From: Neobacillus niacini
GTDB taxonomy: Bacteria; Bacillota; Bacilli; Bacillales; Cytobacillaceae
Direction of reading: 5' to 3'
Assembly (NCBI RefSeq): GCF_023715415.1
Contig: NZ_JAMBOB010000013.1
Location: 23,965 to 87,964 of the forward strand
Length of the DNA: 64,000 bases
Below are positions 33,649-42,484 of the stretch, piece after piece. Under the pieces are notes generated by a model, which saw only the letters and a list, made by a program, of their open reading frames with translations, did no database searches and was not told the DNA's origin. Every line of letters starts with the position of its first letter. The first letter of the stretch is position 1. The translations under genes and the position numbers were made by a program.

Positions 33649-34605
33649 ATGTCGAATCAATACTTGGATCCAAACTTAAAGGTATTCAGTCTAAATTCAA
33701 ATCTCCCGTTAGCAAGAGAGATTGCCAAAGTGATTGGTGTGGAACTAGGAAAAACCTCGGTAACAAGATTTAGTGATGGAGAAATCCAAATCAATATCGA
33801 AGAAAGTATCCGCGGCTGTGATGTGTATGTTATTCAATCGACTAGTTCTCCAGTTAATGAAAATATTATGGAAGTACTAATCATGATTGATGCTCTAAAA
33901 AGGGCCTCTGCTAAAACAATTAATATTGTTATGCCATACTATGGCTACGCCCGCCAGGACCGTAAAGCACGTGCACGTGAGCCGATTACAGCTAAATTAG
34001 TGGCAAACCTCCTTGAAACAGCAGGGGCAACCCGTGTTATCTGTTTAGACTTGCACGCACCACAGATTCAAGGTTTCTTTGAAATTCCGACAGATCACTT
34101 AATGGGTGTACCTATTTTAGCCGATTATTTCCAAAAGAGAAATTTTGAAGGGGATATTGTCATTGTTTCTCCTGACCATGGTGGAGTAACGCGGGCTAGA
34201 AAATTAGCAGAGCGTTTAAAAGCCCCGATTGCGATTATTGACAAACGTCGTCCAAGACCTAATGTTGCTGAGGTAATGAATATTGTTGGTAACATTGAAG
34301 GTAAAATTGCCATCCTAATTGATGATATTATCGATACAGCAGGAACTATCACGCTAGCTGCCAACGCTTTAGTCGAAAATGGCGCTTCAGAAGTCTACGC
34401 TTGCTGTACACACCCTGTTTTATCTGGACCGGCGATGGATAGAATTCAAAATTCAAAAATTAAGGAATTAGTTATCACAAATTCTATTTCTATGCCAGAA
34501 GAGAAAAAGACGGATAAGATTATTCAACTTTCTGTAGCACCTTTACTTGGTGAAGCCATTATCCGTGTCCACGAAGAACAATCTGTAAGTACTTTATTCG
34601 ATTGA
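33649..34605 (+). CDS. prs: Ribose-phosphate pyrophosphokinase
   Basis: A 318-residue class I PRPP synthetase. Motifs: RFSDGEIQINIEESIRG, the flexible loop YARQDRKARAREPI, DLHAPQIQGFF and the PRPP loop ILIDDIIDTAGT. It supplies PRPP for purine, pyrimidine, NAD, His and Trp synthesis. ATG 33649 follows GGAGGG by 6 nt; the longer ORF start at 33637 lies inside that site. Confidence 0.97.
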   Translation: MSNQYLDPNLKVFSLNSNLPLAREIAKVIGVELGKTSVTRFSDGEIQINIEESIRGCDVYVIQSTSSPVNENIMEVLIMIDALKRASAKTINIVMPYYGYARQDRKARAREPITAKLVANLLETAGATRVICLDLHAPQIQGFFEIPTDHLMGVPILADYFQKRNFEGDIVIVSPDHGGVTRARKLAERLKAPIAIIDKRRPRPNVAEVMNIVGNIEGKIAILIDDIIDTAGTITLAANALVENGASEVYACCTHPVLSGPAMDRIQNSKIKELVITNSISMPEEKKTDKIIQLSVAPLLGEAIIRVHEEQSVSTLFD

Positions 34606-34632
34606 TCAACTAGAATCCTTTTACAAAAATAT

Positions 34633-34658
34633 GTTTAGACCTTCCTGTTTTGGGGAAT
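34633..34658 (+). promoter_or_regulatory. ctc SigB promoter
   Basis: GTTTAG (34633-34638), 14 bp, GGGAAT (34653-34658) matches the SigB consensus GTTTAA-N13/15-GGGwAw. B. subtilis ctc is a classical SigB general-stress gene. Confidence 0.8.
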
Positions 34659-34704
34659 TTTTATAGAGACTGTTAAGAACAAAACTAGGAAGGTGACTAA
34701 ACTC

Positions 34705-35340
34705 ATGAGCACGGTTTTACAGGCAAAGGAACGTAAGGAACTTCGCAGTTCGGAATTAAGGAAAATTAGAGAAACGGGAAATATTCCTGCTGTCATTTAT
34801 GGCAGAAAGATTGAAAGCAAACCGGTTTCTGTCAGCTCAGCGGATTTAACAAAAACCATCCGATTAGTCGGCAGGAATGGCGTTATATCTCTTGATGTTG
34901 ACGGCAGCAGGCAAGATGTTGTTTTATCTGATTACCAAGAGGATTTTATTAAAAAGGAAATCATTCATGTTGATTTTCTTGCCGTTGATAAATCCTCTAA
35001 AATTAACGTAACGGTCAGACTCGTCCTAACGGGTGAAGCAGCTGGAGTTAAGGATGGCGGGGTCCTGCAGCAGCCTGTCCATGAATTATCGATTACTTCC
35101 ACTCCTGATGAGATACCACAGCAAATTGAAGTGGATGTAACGAACCTCCAGGTTGGTGAAACCATGAAGGTTTCCGATATCCTCTATCAGGGATCGTTTA
35201 CCATCAATCATGAGGAAGATGAAGTAATCGCAAGTATCCTTCCTCCTCGACAAGAAGAGGAAATTAATTCAGGAGAGCAGCAAGAAGGCGGCCATCCTGT
35301 TAATGAAGAAGGCAGAGAAACGGACCCGGTGGGAGAATAA
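34705..35340 (+). CDS. rplY: 50S ribosomal protein L25/general stress protein Ctc
   Basis: A 211-residue two-domain L25 (CTC family). The N-terminal 5S-rRNA-binding domain (about 1-90: RKELRSSELRKIRETGNIPAVIYG) is followed by a beta-barrel (about 95-185) and an acidic tail. It binds 5S rRNA in the large subunit, with a stress-linked role. ATG 34705 gives the family N-terminus; GTG 34693 lies within the GGAAGG ribosome site. Confidence 0.94.
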   Translation: MSTVLQAKERKELRSSELRKIRETGNIPAVIYGRKIESKPVSVSSADLTKTIRLVGRNGVISLDVDGSRQDVVLSDYQEDFIKKEIIHVDFLAVDKSSKINVTVRLVLTGEAAGVKDGGVLQQPVHELSITSTPDEIPQQIEVDVTNLQVGETMKVSDILYQGSFTINHEEDEVIASILPPRQEEEINSGEQQEGGHPVNEEGRETDPVGE

Positions 35341-35346
35341 TAGTAC

Positions 35347-35377
35347 AGACGTAACCTATACTCAGGTTACGTCTTTT
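35347..35377 (+). terminator. Terminator after rplY/ctc
   Basis: A perfect 11-bp stem (35347-35357 with 35364-35374) and a 6-nt loop with a short T tail. Confidence 0.8.
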
Positions 35378-35476
35378 GTCGCATTTGTCATAAAAAAGAC
35401 GTATTATTAAGTGGGAGAGAATAGGATGCTTAGGGAATTATTTAACAGGTGGACTAAGCCGAAAGAGAGGGAAAAA

Positions 35477-36037
35477 ATGAAATTAATCGTTGGTTTGGGA
35501 AACCCTGGAAAACAATATGAAAAAACGAGACATAATATTGGATTTGAAGTCATTGATGAGCTTGCAGATAAATTATCCATTCCATTAAATCAATCAAAAT
35601 TTAAAGGGCAGTTTGGGATGGGATTCCATAATGGTAAAAAGGTAATTTTACTAAAACCACTGACATACATGAATCTGTCTGGAGAATCAATCAGAGCGAT
35701 AATGGACTATTATGAAATTGATTTAGAGGATTTGGTCATCATCTATGATGATCTAGATTTGCCTGTAGGGAAAATCAGGCTCCGTCAAAAAGGAAGTGCC
35801 GGCGGCCATAATGGAATAAAGTCCACAGTAGCACATCTAGGAACGCAAGAATTTAACAGGATCAGAATCGGAATTGATCGGCCAAAGAATGGGATGAAGG
35901 TTCCCGATTATGTGTTGGGACGCTTCCATGAAGATGAATGGGAATTAACAAAAGAGTCTGTACAAAAGAGCGCTGACGCCTGTATAAAATGGTTAGAAAA
36001 GCCCTTTTTACAGGTGATGAACGAATTTAATCAGTAA
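35477..36037 (+). CDS. pth: Peptidyl-tRNA hydrolase (SpoVC)
   Basis: A 186-residue hydrolase that frees tRNA from stalled peptidyl-tRNA. Motifs: GLGNPGKQYEKTRHNIGF with the catalytic His, KPLTYMNLSGE, YDDLDLPVGK and GSAGGHNGIKS. ATG 35477 gives the family length and has GAGAGGG about 6 nt upstream. A second in-frame ATG at 35426 with its own good ribosome site (GGGAGAG) would add 17 basic residues; both may be used. Confidence 0.95.
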   Translation: MKLIVGLGNPGKQYEKTRHNIGFEVIDELADKLSIPLNQSKFKGQFGMGFHNGKKVILLKPLTYMNLSGESIRAIMDYYEIDLEDLVIIYDDLDLPVGKIRLRQKGSAGGHNGIKSTVAHLGTQEFNRIRIGIDRPKNGMKVPDYVLGRFHEDEWELTKESVQKSADACIKWLEKPFLQVMNEFNQ

Positions 36038-36167
36038 AAGGTTCATGGGATAACCTTTCCTTTCATAAAATAAAGCAATTCTCTTTTTTACACAGTGAAT
36101 TCCAATGAATAACTTGCCCTTCCAACGTAAATACTAGTAACAATAGTAAAATAGGGAGGGTACCTAG

Positions 36168-36398
36168 GTGGCCATTCATTACCATTGCCGGCATTGCGGT
36201 ACAAATTTAGGTTCCATTGAACAGTCTTCGATACACAGTGAAGCACTCGGCCTTCATAAATTAACGGAGCAGGAAAGACAAGAGATGGTTGCATATGACG
36301 TGACTGGAAATATTCATATTACGGCCATTTGTGAGGATTGTCAGGAAGCGTTAGAAAGAAATCCAGATTATCACCAATATGATTTCCTCATTCATTAA
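36168..36398 (+). CDS. fin: Anti-sigma-F factor Fin
   Basis: A 76-residue zinc-ribbon protein (YabK) with CRHCG near the start and CEDC near the end. It inhibits SigF in the forespore to help the switch to SigG. Start is GTG 36168, after GGGAGGG 8 nt upstream. It sits between pth and mfd as in B. subtilis. A SigF promoter was looked for but no convincing match was found. Confidence 0.93.
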   Translation: MAIHYHCRHCGTNLGSIEQSSIHSEALGLHKLTEQERQEMVAYDVTGNIHITAICEDCQEALERNPDYHQYDFLIH

Positions 36399-36401
36399 CC
36401 A

Positions 36402-36437
36402 GCTTTGGAAAGCACTCCAAAGCATTTTTCTATTTTT
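36402..36437 (+). terminator. Terminator after fin
   Basis: A perfect 8-bp stem (36402-36409 with 36416-36423) is followed by ATTTTTCTATTTTTT. Confidence 0.8.
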
Positions 36438-36509
36438 TATAAACACTAAAAATATAGTTAATATAGTCGGTATACGAAAAAAAGATTCAAAGAGAGGAGG
36501 AACGAGCTT

Positions 36510-39500
36510 ATGAAAGGTTTAAAATCATTATTTCTAGATCAGGAAGATGTCCACTCCATTATATCTGGAGTTCAGGGAGGCTTGAAGGAACAGCTAATTG
36601 CTGGGTTATCGGGTTCATCAAGAACGGTACTAACGGCTGCAATTTATGAGCAGATGAAAAGACCCATTCTCTTTATCACCCATAATCTATTGCAAGCACA
36701 AAAACTCTATGATGATATTGTAAATCTATTAAGTGAGGATGAAGTCTTTCTATTTCCAGCCAATGAATTAATTGCGGCTGAGATGAGTATTGCCAGTCCA
36801 GAGTTAAAGGCACAAAGAATTGAGGCCTTAAATCATTTAAGTAAAAGGGATAAAGGAATTATTATCGTTCCTGCTGCTGGGCTAAGAAAAGTCATTCCGC
36901 CAAAATCTCTGTGGAAACAGTATCAGCTGTCGTTTAAAGTAGGCGATGATTTAGATATTACAAAGGTACTTAATACTTTTGTTAAGACGGGTTATGTTCG
37001 GTCGGAAATGGTGTCTACACCAGGAGAGTTTAGTATAAGGGGCGGGATTATTGATATTTATCCGCTCACAGTCACGAATCCAATAAGAATTGAATTATTT
37101 GATACTGAGATTGATTCCATCCGCTACTTTTCCCTAGAAGACCAACGTTCTATCGAGAAAACCACTGAGGTTTTGATTGGTCCTGCAACGGAAGTCCTTT
37201 TGGGAGCAGAGGATTATAGCAGGCTAATTGGAAAGCTAGAGGATGGGCTGGCAAAAAGTCTTAGAAAATTAAAAGACGATAAAGCAAAGATACAGCTCTC
37301 TCAGAATATAAGTTTTGAGCTCGAACAGCTAAAAAATGGCCACAAACCAGACCATGTATTTAAATATCTTTCACTAGCATATGAGGGCGATAGTAGTTTA
37401 CTAGACTATCTACCGCGCGATGGAATGGTATTTATTGATGAAATAAGCCGGGTTCAAGAAATGAATGACTCATTAATTAAGGAAGAGGCGGAATGGTATA
37501 CTGCACTGCTAGGTGAGGGTCAAATTATTCATGATTTGACTATTTCCCATGACCTGCCGAATTTACTTCATAAAAATGAGTTTCCAATTCTTTATATGAG
37601 TTTGTTTTTACGCCATGTAGCAAATACGAGTCCGCAAAATATTATTAATGTTTCTTGTAAACAAATGCAGAATTTCCATGGCCAAATGCATTTATTGAAA
37701 TCAGAAGTTGATCGGTGGAAAAAGGGGAATTACTCCATCCTCTTTTTAGCCCCAGATGATGAGCGAGTAAAAAAGCTAGAACGAGTTTTAGAGGATTATG
37801 AAATCGAAGCCTCTATTACACGCAGCAATCATCAGCTTTTACCTGGAAAAGTACAGATTATGAAGGGGAACCTGCAAACTGGATTTGAGCTTTCCATTCA
37901 GAAGATAGCTGTCATAACCGAGGAAGAACTGTTTACTAAACGTGTCAAAAAGTCTGCCAACAGACAAAAGCTCTCAAATGCCGAAAGGATTAAGAGTTAT
38001 TCGGAACTTAAAGTTGGCGACTATGTTGTTCATGTTAATCACGGAATAGGAAAATATTTAGGAATTGAAACACTCGTTATTAACGGTGTTCATAAGGATT
38101 ATCTTCACCTCCGCTATCATGGAACAGATAAGCTTTATGTTCCAGTTGAACAAATAGATCTTGTTCAGAAGTATGTGGCCTCCGAAGGAAAAGAGCCGAA
38201 AATTTATAAACTTGGCGGCAGTGATTGGAAAAAGGTAAAAAAGAAAGTTCAATCCTCGGTTCAAGACATTGCAGATGATCTAATCAAGCTATATGCAGAA
38301 CGTGAAGCAGCTGTCGGTTATGCCTTTTCACCGGATGGGGACATGCAAAGGGAGTTTGAAACCGCCTTTGCTTACCAAGAAACGGAAGACCAGCTTCGCT
38401 CTATCCATGAAATTAAGCAGGATATGGAGAAAGCCAGACCAATGGATCGCTTGCTTTGTGGTGATGTAGGTTATGGAAAAACGGAGGTAGCCATTCGAGC
38501 TGCATTTAAAGCGATTGCAGATGGCAAGCAAGTCGCACTTCTTGTGCCAACAACGATATTAGCACAGCAGCATTATGAAACGATGAGAGAAAGATTTCAA
38601 GATTACCCAATCAATATTGGTCTATTAAGTCGCTTCCGTTCAAAAAAGCAACAAACTGAAACCATTAAGGGATTAAAAGCAGGTACGGTCGATGTAGTGA
38701 TTGGTACGCACCGTATTCTTTCAAAAGATATTGTTTATCGTGATTTAGGTTTATTGATTATCGATGAAGAGCAAAGATTTGGGGTTACCCATAAAGAAAA
38801 AATTAAAAGATTAAAAACAAATATTGATGTTTTAACATTGACAGCAACACCAATCCCGAGAACGCTGCATATGTCCATGCTGGGCGTTCGCGATTTATCG
38901 GTTATTGAGACTCCGCCAGAGAACCGTTTCCCTGTACAAACATATGTAATGGAATACAATGGATCGCTTGTCAGAGAGTCGATTGAAAGGGAGTTGGCAC
39001 GCGCGGGACAAGTTTACTTTTTATATAACAGAGTAGAGGATATTGAACGGAAGGCAGAAGAAATATCCATGCTTGTTCCGGATGCACGAGTGACTTTCGC
39101 ACATGGGCAGATGTCAGAGAATGAATTAGAATCAGTCATGCTCAGCTTCCTATCCGGAGAGTTTGATGTTTTGGTCAGCACGACAATCATTGAAACAGGG
39201 GTAGACATACCGAATGTTAACACGCTGATTGTCTATGATGCAGATAGAATGGGACTTTCTCAGCTTTATCAGCTGCGTGGACGTGTTGGACGGTCAAATC
39301 GTGTTGCGTATGCTTATTTCACCCACCGAAAGGATAAAGTATTAACAGAAGTGGCAGAAAAGCGTCTGCAGGCTATTAAAGAATTTACTGAGCTCGGCTC
39401 TGGCTTTAAAATTGCCATGCGTGACTTATCTATTAGGGGTGCTGGTAATTTGCTAGGTGCGCAGCAGCATGGATTTATTGACTCTGTAGGATTTGACCTT

Positions 39501-40043
39501 TATTCGCAAATGCTAAAAGAAGCGATTGAAGAAAGAAAAGGTGATTTGAAAGCAGAGCAAAAGGCTACTGTGGAAATTGATTTAGAAATTGACGCCTATA
39601 TTCCTGATACCTACATTAAAGATGGCCATCAAAAGATTGAAATGTATAAGCGTTTTAGAGGAGTACAAACATTAGAGGATATTGAGGAACTTCAAGCAGA
39701 AATGCTCGATCGCTTTGGAGAATATCCTGAAGAAGTTGATTATTTATTCCAAGTGGCAGAAATGAAAATTTATGCACTGCTTGCGGGTGTTGACATGATA
39801 AAGCAAGCAAAACAAGAAGTAACCATTCTCGTAAATGAACGAGCTAGCAGTACGATTGACGGACAGAAGGTATTTGCTATCAGTAGTAAATATCCAAGAA
39901 TGATTGGGTTAGGAATGGAAGGTCAGAGGCTTAAAATGACCCTCCAGATTAAAGGGCAAGAGCCGGCATATTGGATGAATATAGCATTTGAAATGATTAA
40001 AGGTCTCCAAGCGGCGAAAAAGGGTCAAAAAAACCCAGTTTAA
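36510..40043 (+). CDS. mfd: Transcription-repair coupling factor
   Basis: An 1177-residue translocase that removes stalled RNA polymerase at lesions and recruits UvrA. Order: UvrB-like domains (about 1-350), RNA-polymerase-interaction domain (about 490-560: YVVHVNHGIGKY), RecG-like helicase motors with Walker A CGDVGYGKTE and DEEQRFG, TRG motif and the C-terminal UvrA-masking domain. AGGAGG precedes ATG 36510. It is followed by the spoVT promoter. Confidence 0.97.
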   Translation: MKGLKSLFLDQEDVHSIISGVQGGLKEQLIAGLSGSSRTVLTAAIYEQMKRPILFITHNLLQAQKLYDDIVNLLSEDEVFLFPANELIAAEMSIASPELKAQRIEALNHLSKRDKGIIIVPAAGLRKVIPPKSLWKQYQLSFKVGDDLDITKVLNTFVKTGYVRSEMVSTPGEFSIRGGIIDIYPLTVTNPIRIELFDTEIDSIRYFSLEDQRSIEKTTEVLIGPATEVLLGAEDYSRLIGKLEDGLAKSLRKLKDDKAKIQLSQNISFELEQLKNGHKPDHVFKYLSLAYEGDSSLLDYLPRDGMVFIDEISRVQEMNDSLIKEEAEWYTALLGEGQIIHDLTISHDLPNLLHKNEFPILYMSLFLRHVANTSPQNIINVSCKQMQNFHGQMHLLKSEVDRWKKGNYSILFLAPDDERVKKLERVLEDYEIEASITRSNHQLLPGKVQIMKGNLQTGFELSIQKIAVITEEELFTKRVKKSANRQKLSNAERIKSYSELKVGDYVVHVNHGIGKYLGIETLVINGVHKDYLHLRYHGTDKLYVPVEQIDLVQKYVASEGKEPKIYKLGGSDWKKVKKKVQSSVQDIADDLIKLYAEREAAVGYAFSPDGDMQREFETAFAYQETEDQLRSIHEIKQDMEKARPMDRLLCGDVGYGKTEVAIRAAFKAIADGKQVALLVPTTILAQQHYETMRERFQDYPINIGLLSRFRSKKQQTETIKGLKAGTVDVVIGTHRILSKDIVYRDLGLLIIDEEQRFGVTHKEKIKRLKTNIDVLTLTATPIPRTLHMSMLGVRDLSVIETPPENRFPVQTYVMEYNGSLVRESIERELARAGQVYFLYNRVEDIERKAEEISMLVPDARVTFAHGQMSENELESVMLSFLSGEFDVLVSTTIIETGVDIPNVNTLIVYDADRMGLSQLYQLRGRVGRSNRVAYAYFTHRKDKVLTEVAEKRLQAIKEFTELGSGFKIAMRDLSIRGAGNLLGAQQHGFIDSVGFDLYSQMLKEAIEERKGDLKAEQKATVEIDLEIDAYIPDTYIKDGHQKIEMYKRFRGVQTLEDIEELQAEMLDRFGEYPEEVDYLFQVAEMKIYALLAGVDMIKQAKQEVTILVNERASSTIDGQKVFAISSKYPRMIGLGMEGQRLKMTLQIKGQEPAYWMNIAFEMIKGLQAAKKGQKNPV

Positions 40044-40098
40044 TATTTATTTACTGAAATAGGACAATTTTCCCATTAACGAAAAAATCTTACGAATG

Positions 40099-40128
40099 TG
40101 TATAGAACTTTCCAGATGAAAGATACTA
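40099..40128 (+). promoter_or_regulatory. spoVT forespore (SigG) promoter
   Basis: TGTATA (40099-40104), 17 bp, GATACTA (40122-40128) resembles SigG TGAATA-17-CATACTA. B. subtilis spoVT is SigG-dependent. Confidence 0.6.
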
Positions 40129-40216
40129 AGTTCAAAGTTGGTGATGATTCCTACAAAAGGAAAAATTGTCATTACCAAGTTAGTTAAATCATCAGATGAA
40201 AGTGAGGCAACATTGG

Positions 40217-40753
40217 ATGAAAGCAACTGGAATAGTTCGTCGAATCGATGATTTGGGTCGTGTTGTCATTCCCAAAGAAATACGCAGAACGCTGCGTATC
40301 CGTGAAGGGGATCCGTTAGAGATCTTTGTAGATCGAGATGGAGAAGTTATTTTAAAGAAGTATTCACCAATCAGCGAGTTAAGCGATTTTGCCAAAGAAT
40401 ATGCAGAAGCCCTTTTTGACAGCCTCGGAAACCCGGTTTTAATTTGTGATAGAGACAGTTATATTGCTCTAGCAGGAAGTTCAAAAAAAGATTATTTAAA
40501 TAAAAATATAAGCGATTTAGTGGAAAAAACAATGGAAGACCGTAATTCAGTTTTAGTTACACAGCAAGGTGATATTGCATTAGCGGATGGGAATGATGAA
40601 ACCATCTCATCTTATACAATTGGTCCAATCATTGCAAATGGTGACCCAATTGGAGCCGTTATTATTTATGCTAAAGAAGGTACACTTGGTGAAGTCGAGA
40701 AAAAAGCTGTTGAAACCGCTGCTGGATTTTTAGCAAGACAAATGGAATCCTAG
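40217..40753 (+). CDS. spoVT: Stage V sporulation regulator SpoVT
   Basis: A 178-residue regulator with an AbrB-like N-terminal DNA-binding domain (MKATGIVRRIDDLGRVVIP) and a C-terminal GAF domain (about 60-178). It tunes SigG-dependent genes in the forespore. ATG 40217 follows GTGAGG by 9-10 nt; the ORF is open to 40196 but lacks a ribosome site there. Confidence 0.96.
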   Translation: MKATGIVRRIDDLGRVVIPKEIRRTLRIREGDPLEIFVDRDGEVILKKYSPISELSDFAKEYAEALFDSLGNPVLICDRDSYIALAGSSKKDYLNKNISDLVEKTMEDRNSVLVTQQGDIALADGNDETISSYTIGPIIANGDPIGAVIIYAKEGTLGEVEKKAVETAAGFLARQMES

Positions 40754-40770
40754 AACTAATCATATTCCAC

Positions 40771-40806
40771 AAATAAAAGAGACAGCAGAAGCTGTCTTTT
40801 TTATTT
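40771..40806 (+). terminator. Terminator after spoVT
   Basis: AGACAGC/GCTGTCT with loop AGAA, extended by A-rich and T-rich flanks that also pair, then a T tract. Confidence 0.85.
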
Positions 40807-40855
40807 GTTTCCTATGATATAATACTCTCTAGTTTAGGCAGTTAGGAGATAGGAA

Positions 40856-42478
40856 ATGAAGCCCGTAAATCAATCGAAAGCTCTTTTTAGAGGGGCTTTT
40901 ATTTTGGCACTTGCAGCACTGATAACAAAAATCCTAAGTGCTGTTTATCGAATACCCTTTCAAAATATTGTCGGGGATGTTGGCTTTTACATATATCAGC
41001 AGGTTTACCCGTTTTATGGGCTAGCCGTTGTGCTTGCAACAACAGGTTTTCCGGTTGTCATCTCTAAGCTGTATGCTGAGCAAAGGGATAAAGGAAATCC
41101 TGATATAACAAGAAGACTTCTATTCGTCTCATTTATCATCCTGCAGTTTTTTGGAATTTTATGTTTTCTTATCCTTTATTTTGGTGCTGGTTCTATTGCA
41201 AACTGGATGAATGATGAGAAGTTAGCCATCTTATTAAGAGTTGTTTCCATTGTCTTTTTATTATTTCCGATTGTTTCTATCTTGAGAGGCTATTATCAAG
41301 GCAAAGGAGATATGCTGCCCACTGCACTTTCACAGGTAGGTGAACAATTAATAAGAGCCTTTACGATTCTCCTTTTGGCCTATAGTCTTACGAAGTTAGG
41401 ATATTCACTGTACCTTATCGGCGGCGGTGCCATGTTTGGGTCGATTACAGGAATTATGGTCTCGGCGATTATCTTGTTTACATTCCTTTGGATACGTAAA
41501 GAATGGAGGATAATAACTCCGAGAAAAGGGTTGCTGCTAAGTGATTATGAAGAGGTTAAAAAAATCATTAATGCCCTTACCTTCCAAGGCTTAACAATCT
41601 GTATTAGTGGAATGCTAATGATCTTTATCCAAATGGCAGATGCCTTGAACCTATACTCATTACTTACAGAAAACGGAATTGAAAAGGATATGGCAAAGGC
41701 AGTAAAAGGGGTATTTGACCGCGGGCAGCCATTAATTCAATTAGGAACCATTATTGCTGCTTCGATGTCGTTATCTCTAGTGCCACTTATCACAAGTGCA
41801 AGAATAAAAAAGGATACTTCTTTCCTAGAAGAAAAAATTCAGCTTGCCATTCGGATTAGTATCGTCATTGGGGTGGGAGCATCTGTAGGTCTTTGGGCAA
41901 TAATTGAACCAGCTAATATCATGTTATTTGAAGATAAAACAGGTTCGTCTGTATTAGGAGTATTAAGTTTTGTGATTCTCCTTAGCTCTATCATTACAAC
42001 GATTATTGCTATTATGCAGGGGCTGGGGTCATTACTTTATCCAGCAGCAGCTGTTCTAGCAACCTTTCCTTTAAAATATATTCTTAATGCTTTATTCGTT
42101 CCTGTATTTGGAACAATGGGGGCAGCAATCGCTACCTTAATCACATTGGCGACGGTTTGTTTTCTATTATATGTAAAATTTAAAAAGATGCAGACCAGTA
42201 CGGTGCTGTCTGTGCACTTCCTAGGAACAGTTTTGACAGCAGCGTTAATGATGGTGTTACTATTAAAAGGCTGCCTGGCGTTAACTAATATGATTACAAT
42301 ACCGGCTGGTACCGAAAGATTAATGGCATCTATACAGGCTTTAGGTTGTGCTATGTCGGGAGGCTTCCTGTTTCTATTTATCATTATTAGAGGAGGCGTA
42401 TTTTTAGAAAAGGAACTATCACTATTTCCTTTCGGCAGCAAATTAAGCCTTTTATTATCTAAGAAGAATAGGAGTTAA
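40856..42478 (+). CDS. yabM: MATE/MurJ-like polysaccharide flippase YabM (SpoVB family)
   Basis: A 540-residue membrane protein with about 14 helices of the oligosaccharidyl-lipid flippase superfamily. The N-terminus (RGAFILALAALITKILSAVY) is typical of SpoVB-type lipid II/polysaccharide exporters. AGGAGA precedes ATG 40856, and a TGATATAAT extended -10 lies near 40815-40823. It is followed six bases later by mazG. The exported lipid-linked sugar is not known. Confidence 0.88.
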   Translation: MKPVNQSKALFRGAFILALAALITKILSAVYRIPFQNIVGDVGFYIYQQVYPFYGLAVVLATTGFPVVISKLYAEQRDKGNPDITRRLLFVSFIILQFFGILCFLILYFGAGSIANWMNDEKLAILLRVVSIVFLLFPIVSILRGYYQGKGDMLPTALSQVGEQLIRAFTILLLAYSLTKLGYSLYLIGGGAMFGSITGIMVSAIILFTFLWIRKEWRIITPRKGLLLSDYEEVKKIINALTFQGLTICISGMLMIFIQMADALNLYSLLTENGIEKDMAKAVKGVFDRGQPLIQLGTIIAASMSLSLVPLITSARIKKDTSFLEEKIQLAIRISIVIGVGASVGLWAIIEPANIMLFEDKTGSSVLGVLSFVILLSSIITTIIAIMQGLGSLLYPAAAVLATFPLKYILNALFVPVFGTMGAAIATLITLATVCFLLYVKFKKMQTSTVLSVHFLGTVLTAALMMVLLLKGCLALTNMITIPAGTERLMASIQALGCAMSGGFLFLFIIIRGGVFLEKELSLFPFGSKLSLLLSKKNRS

Positions 42479-42484
42479 TAGATT

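Noticed and set aside
42037..42441. 134-codon minus-strand ORF within yabM
   Set aside because: Antisense shadow of a membrane-protein gene; Asn/Ile-rich with no domain or ribosome site.
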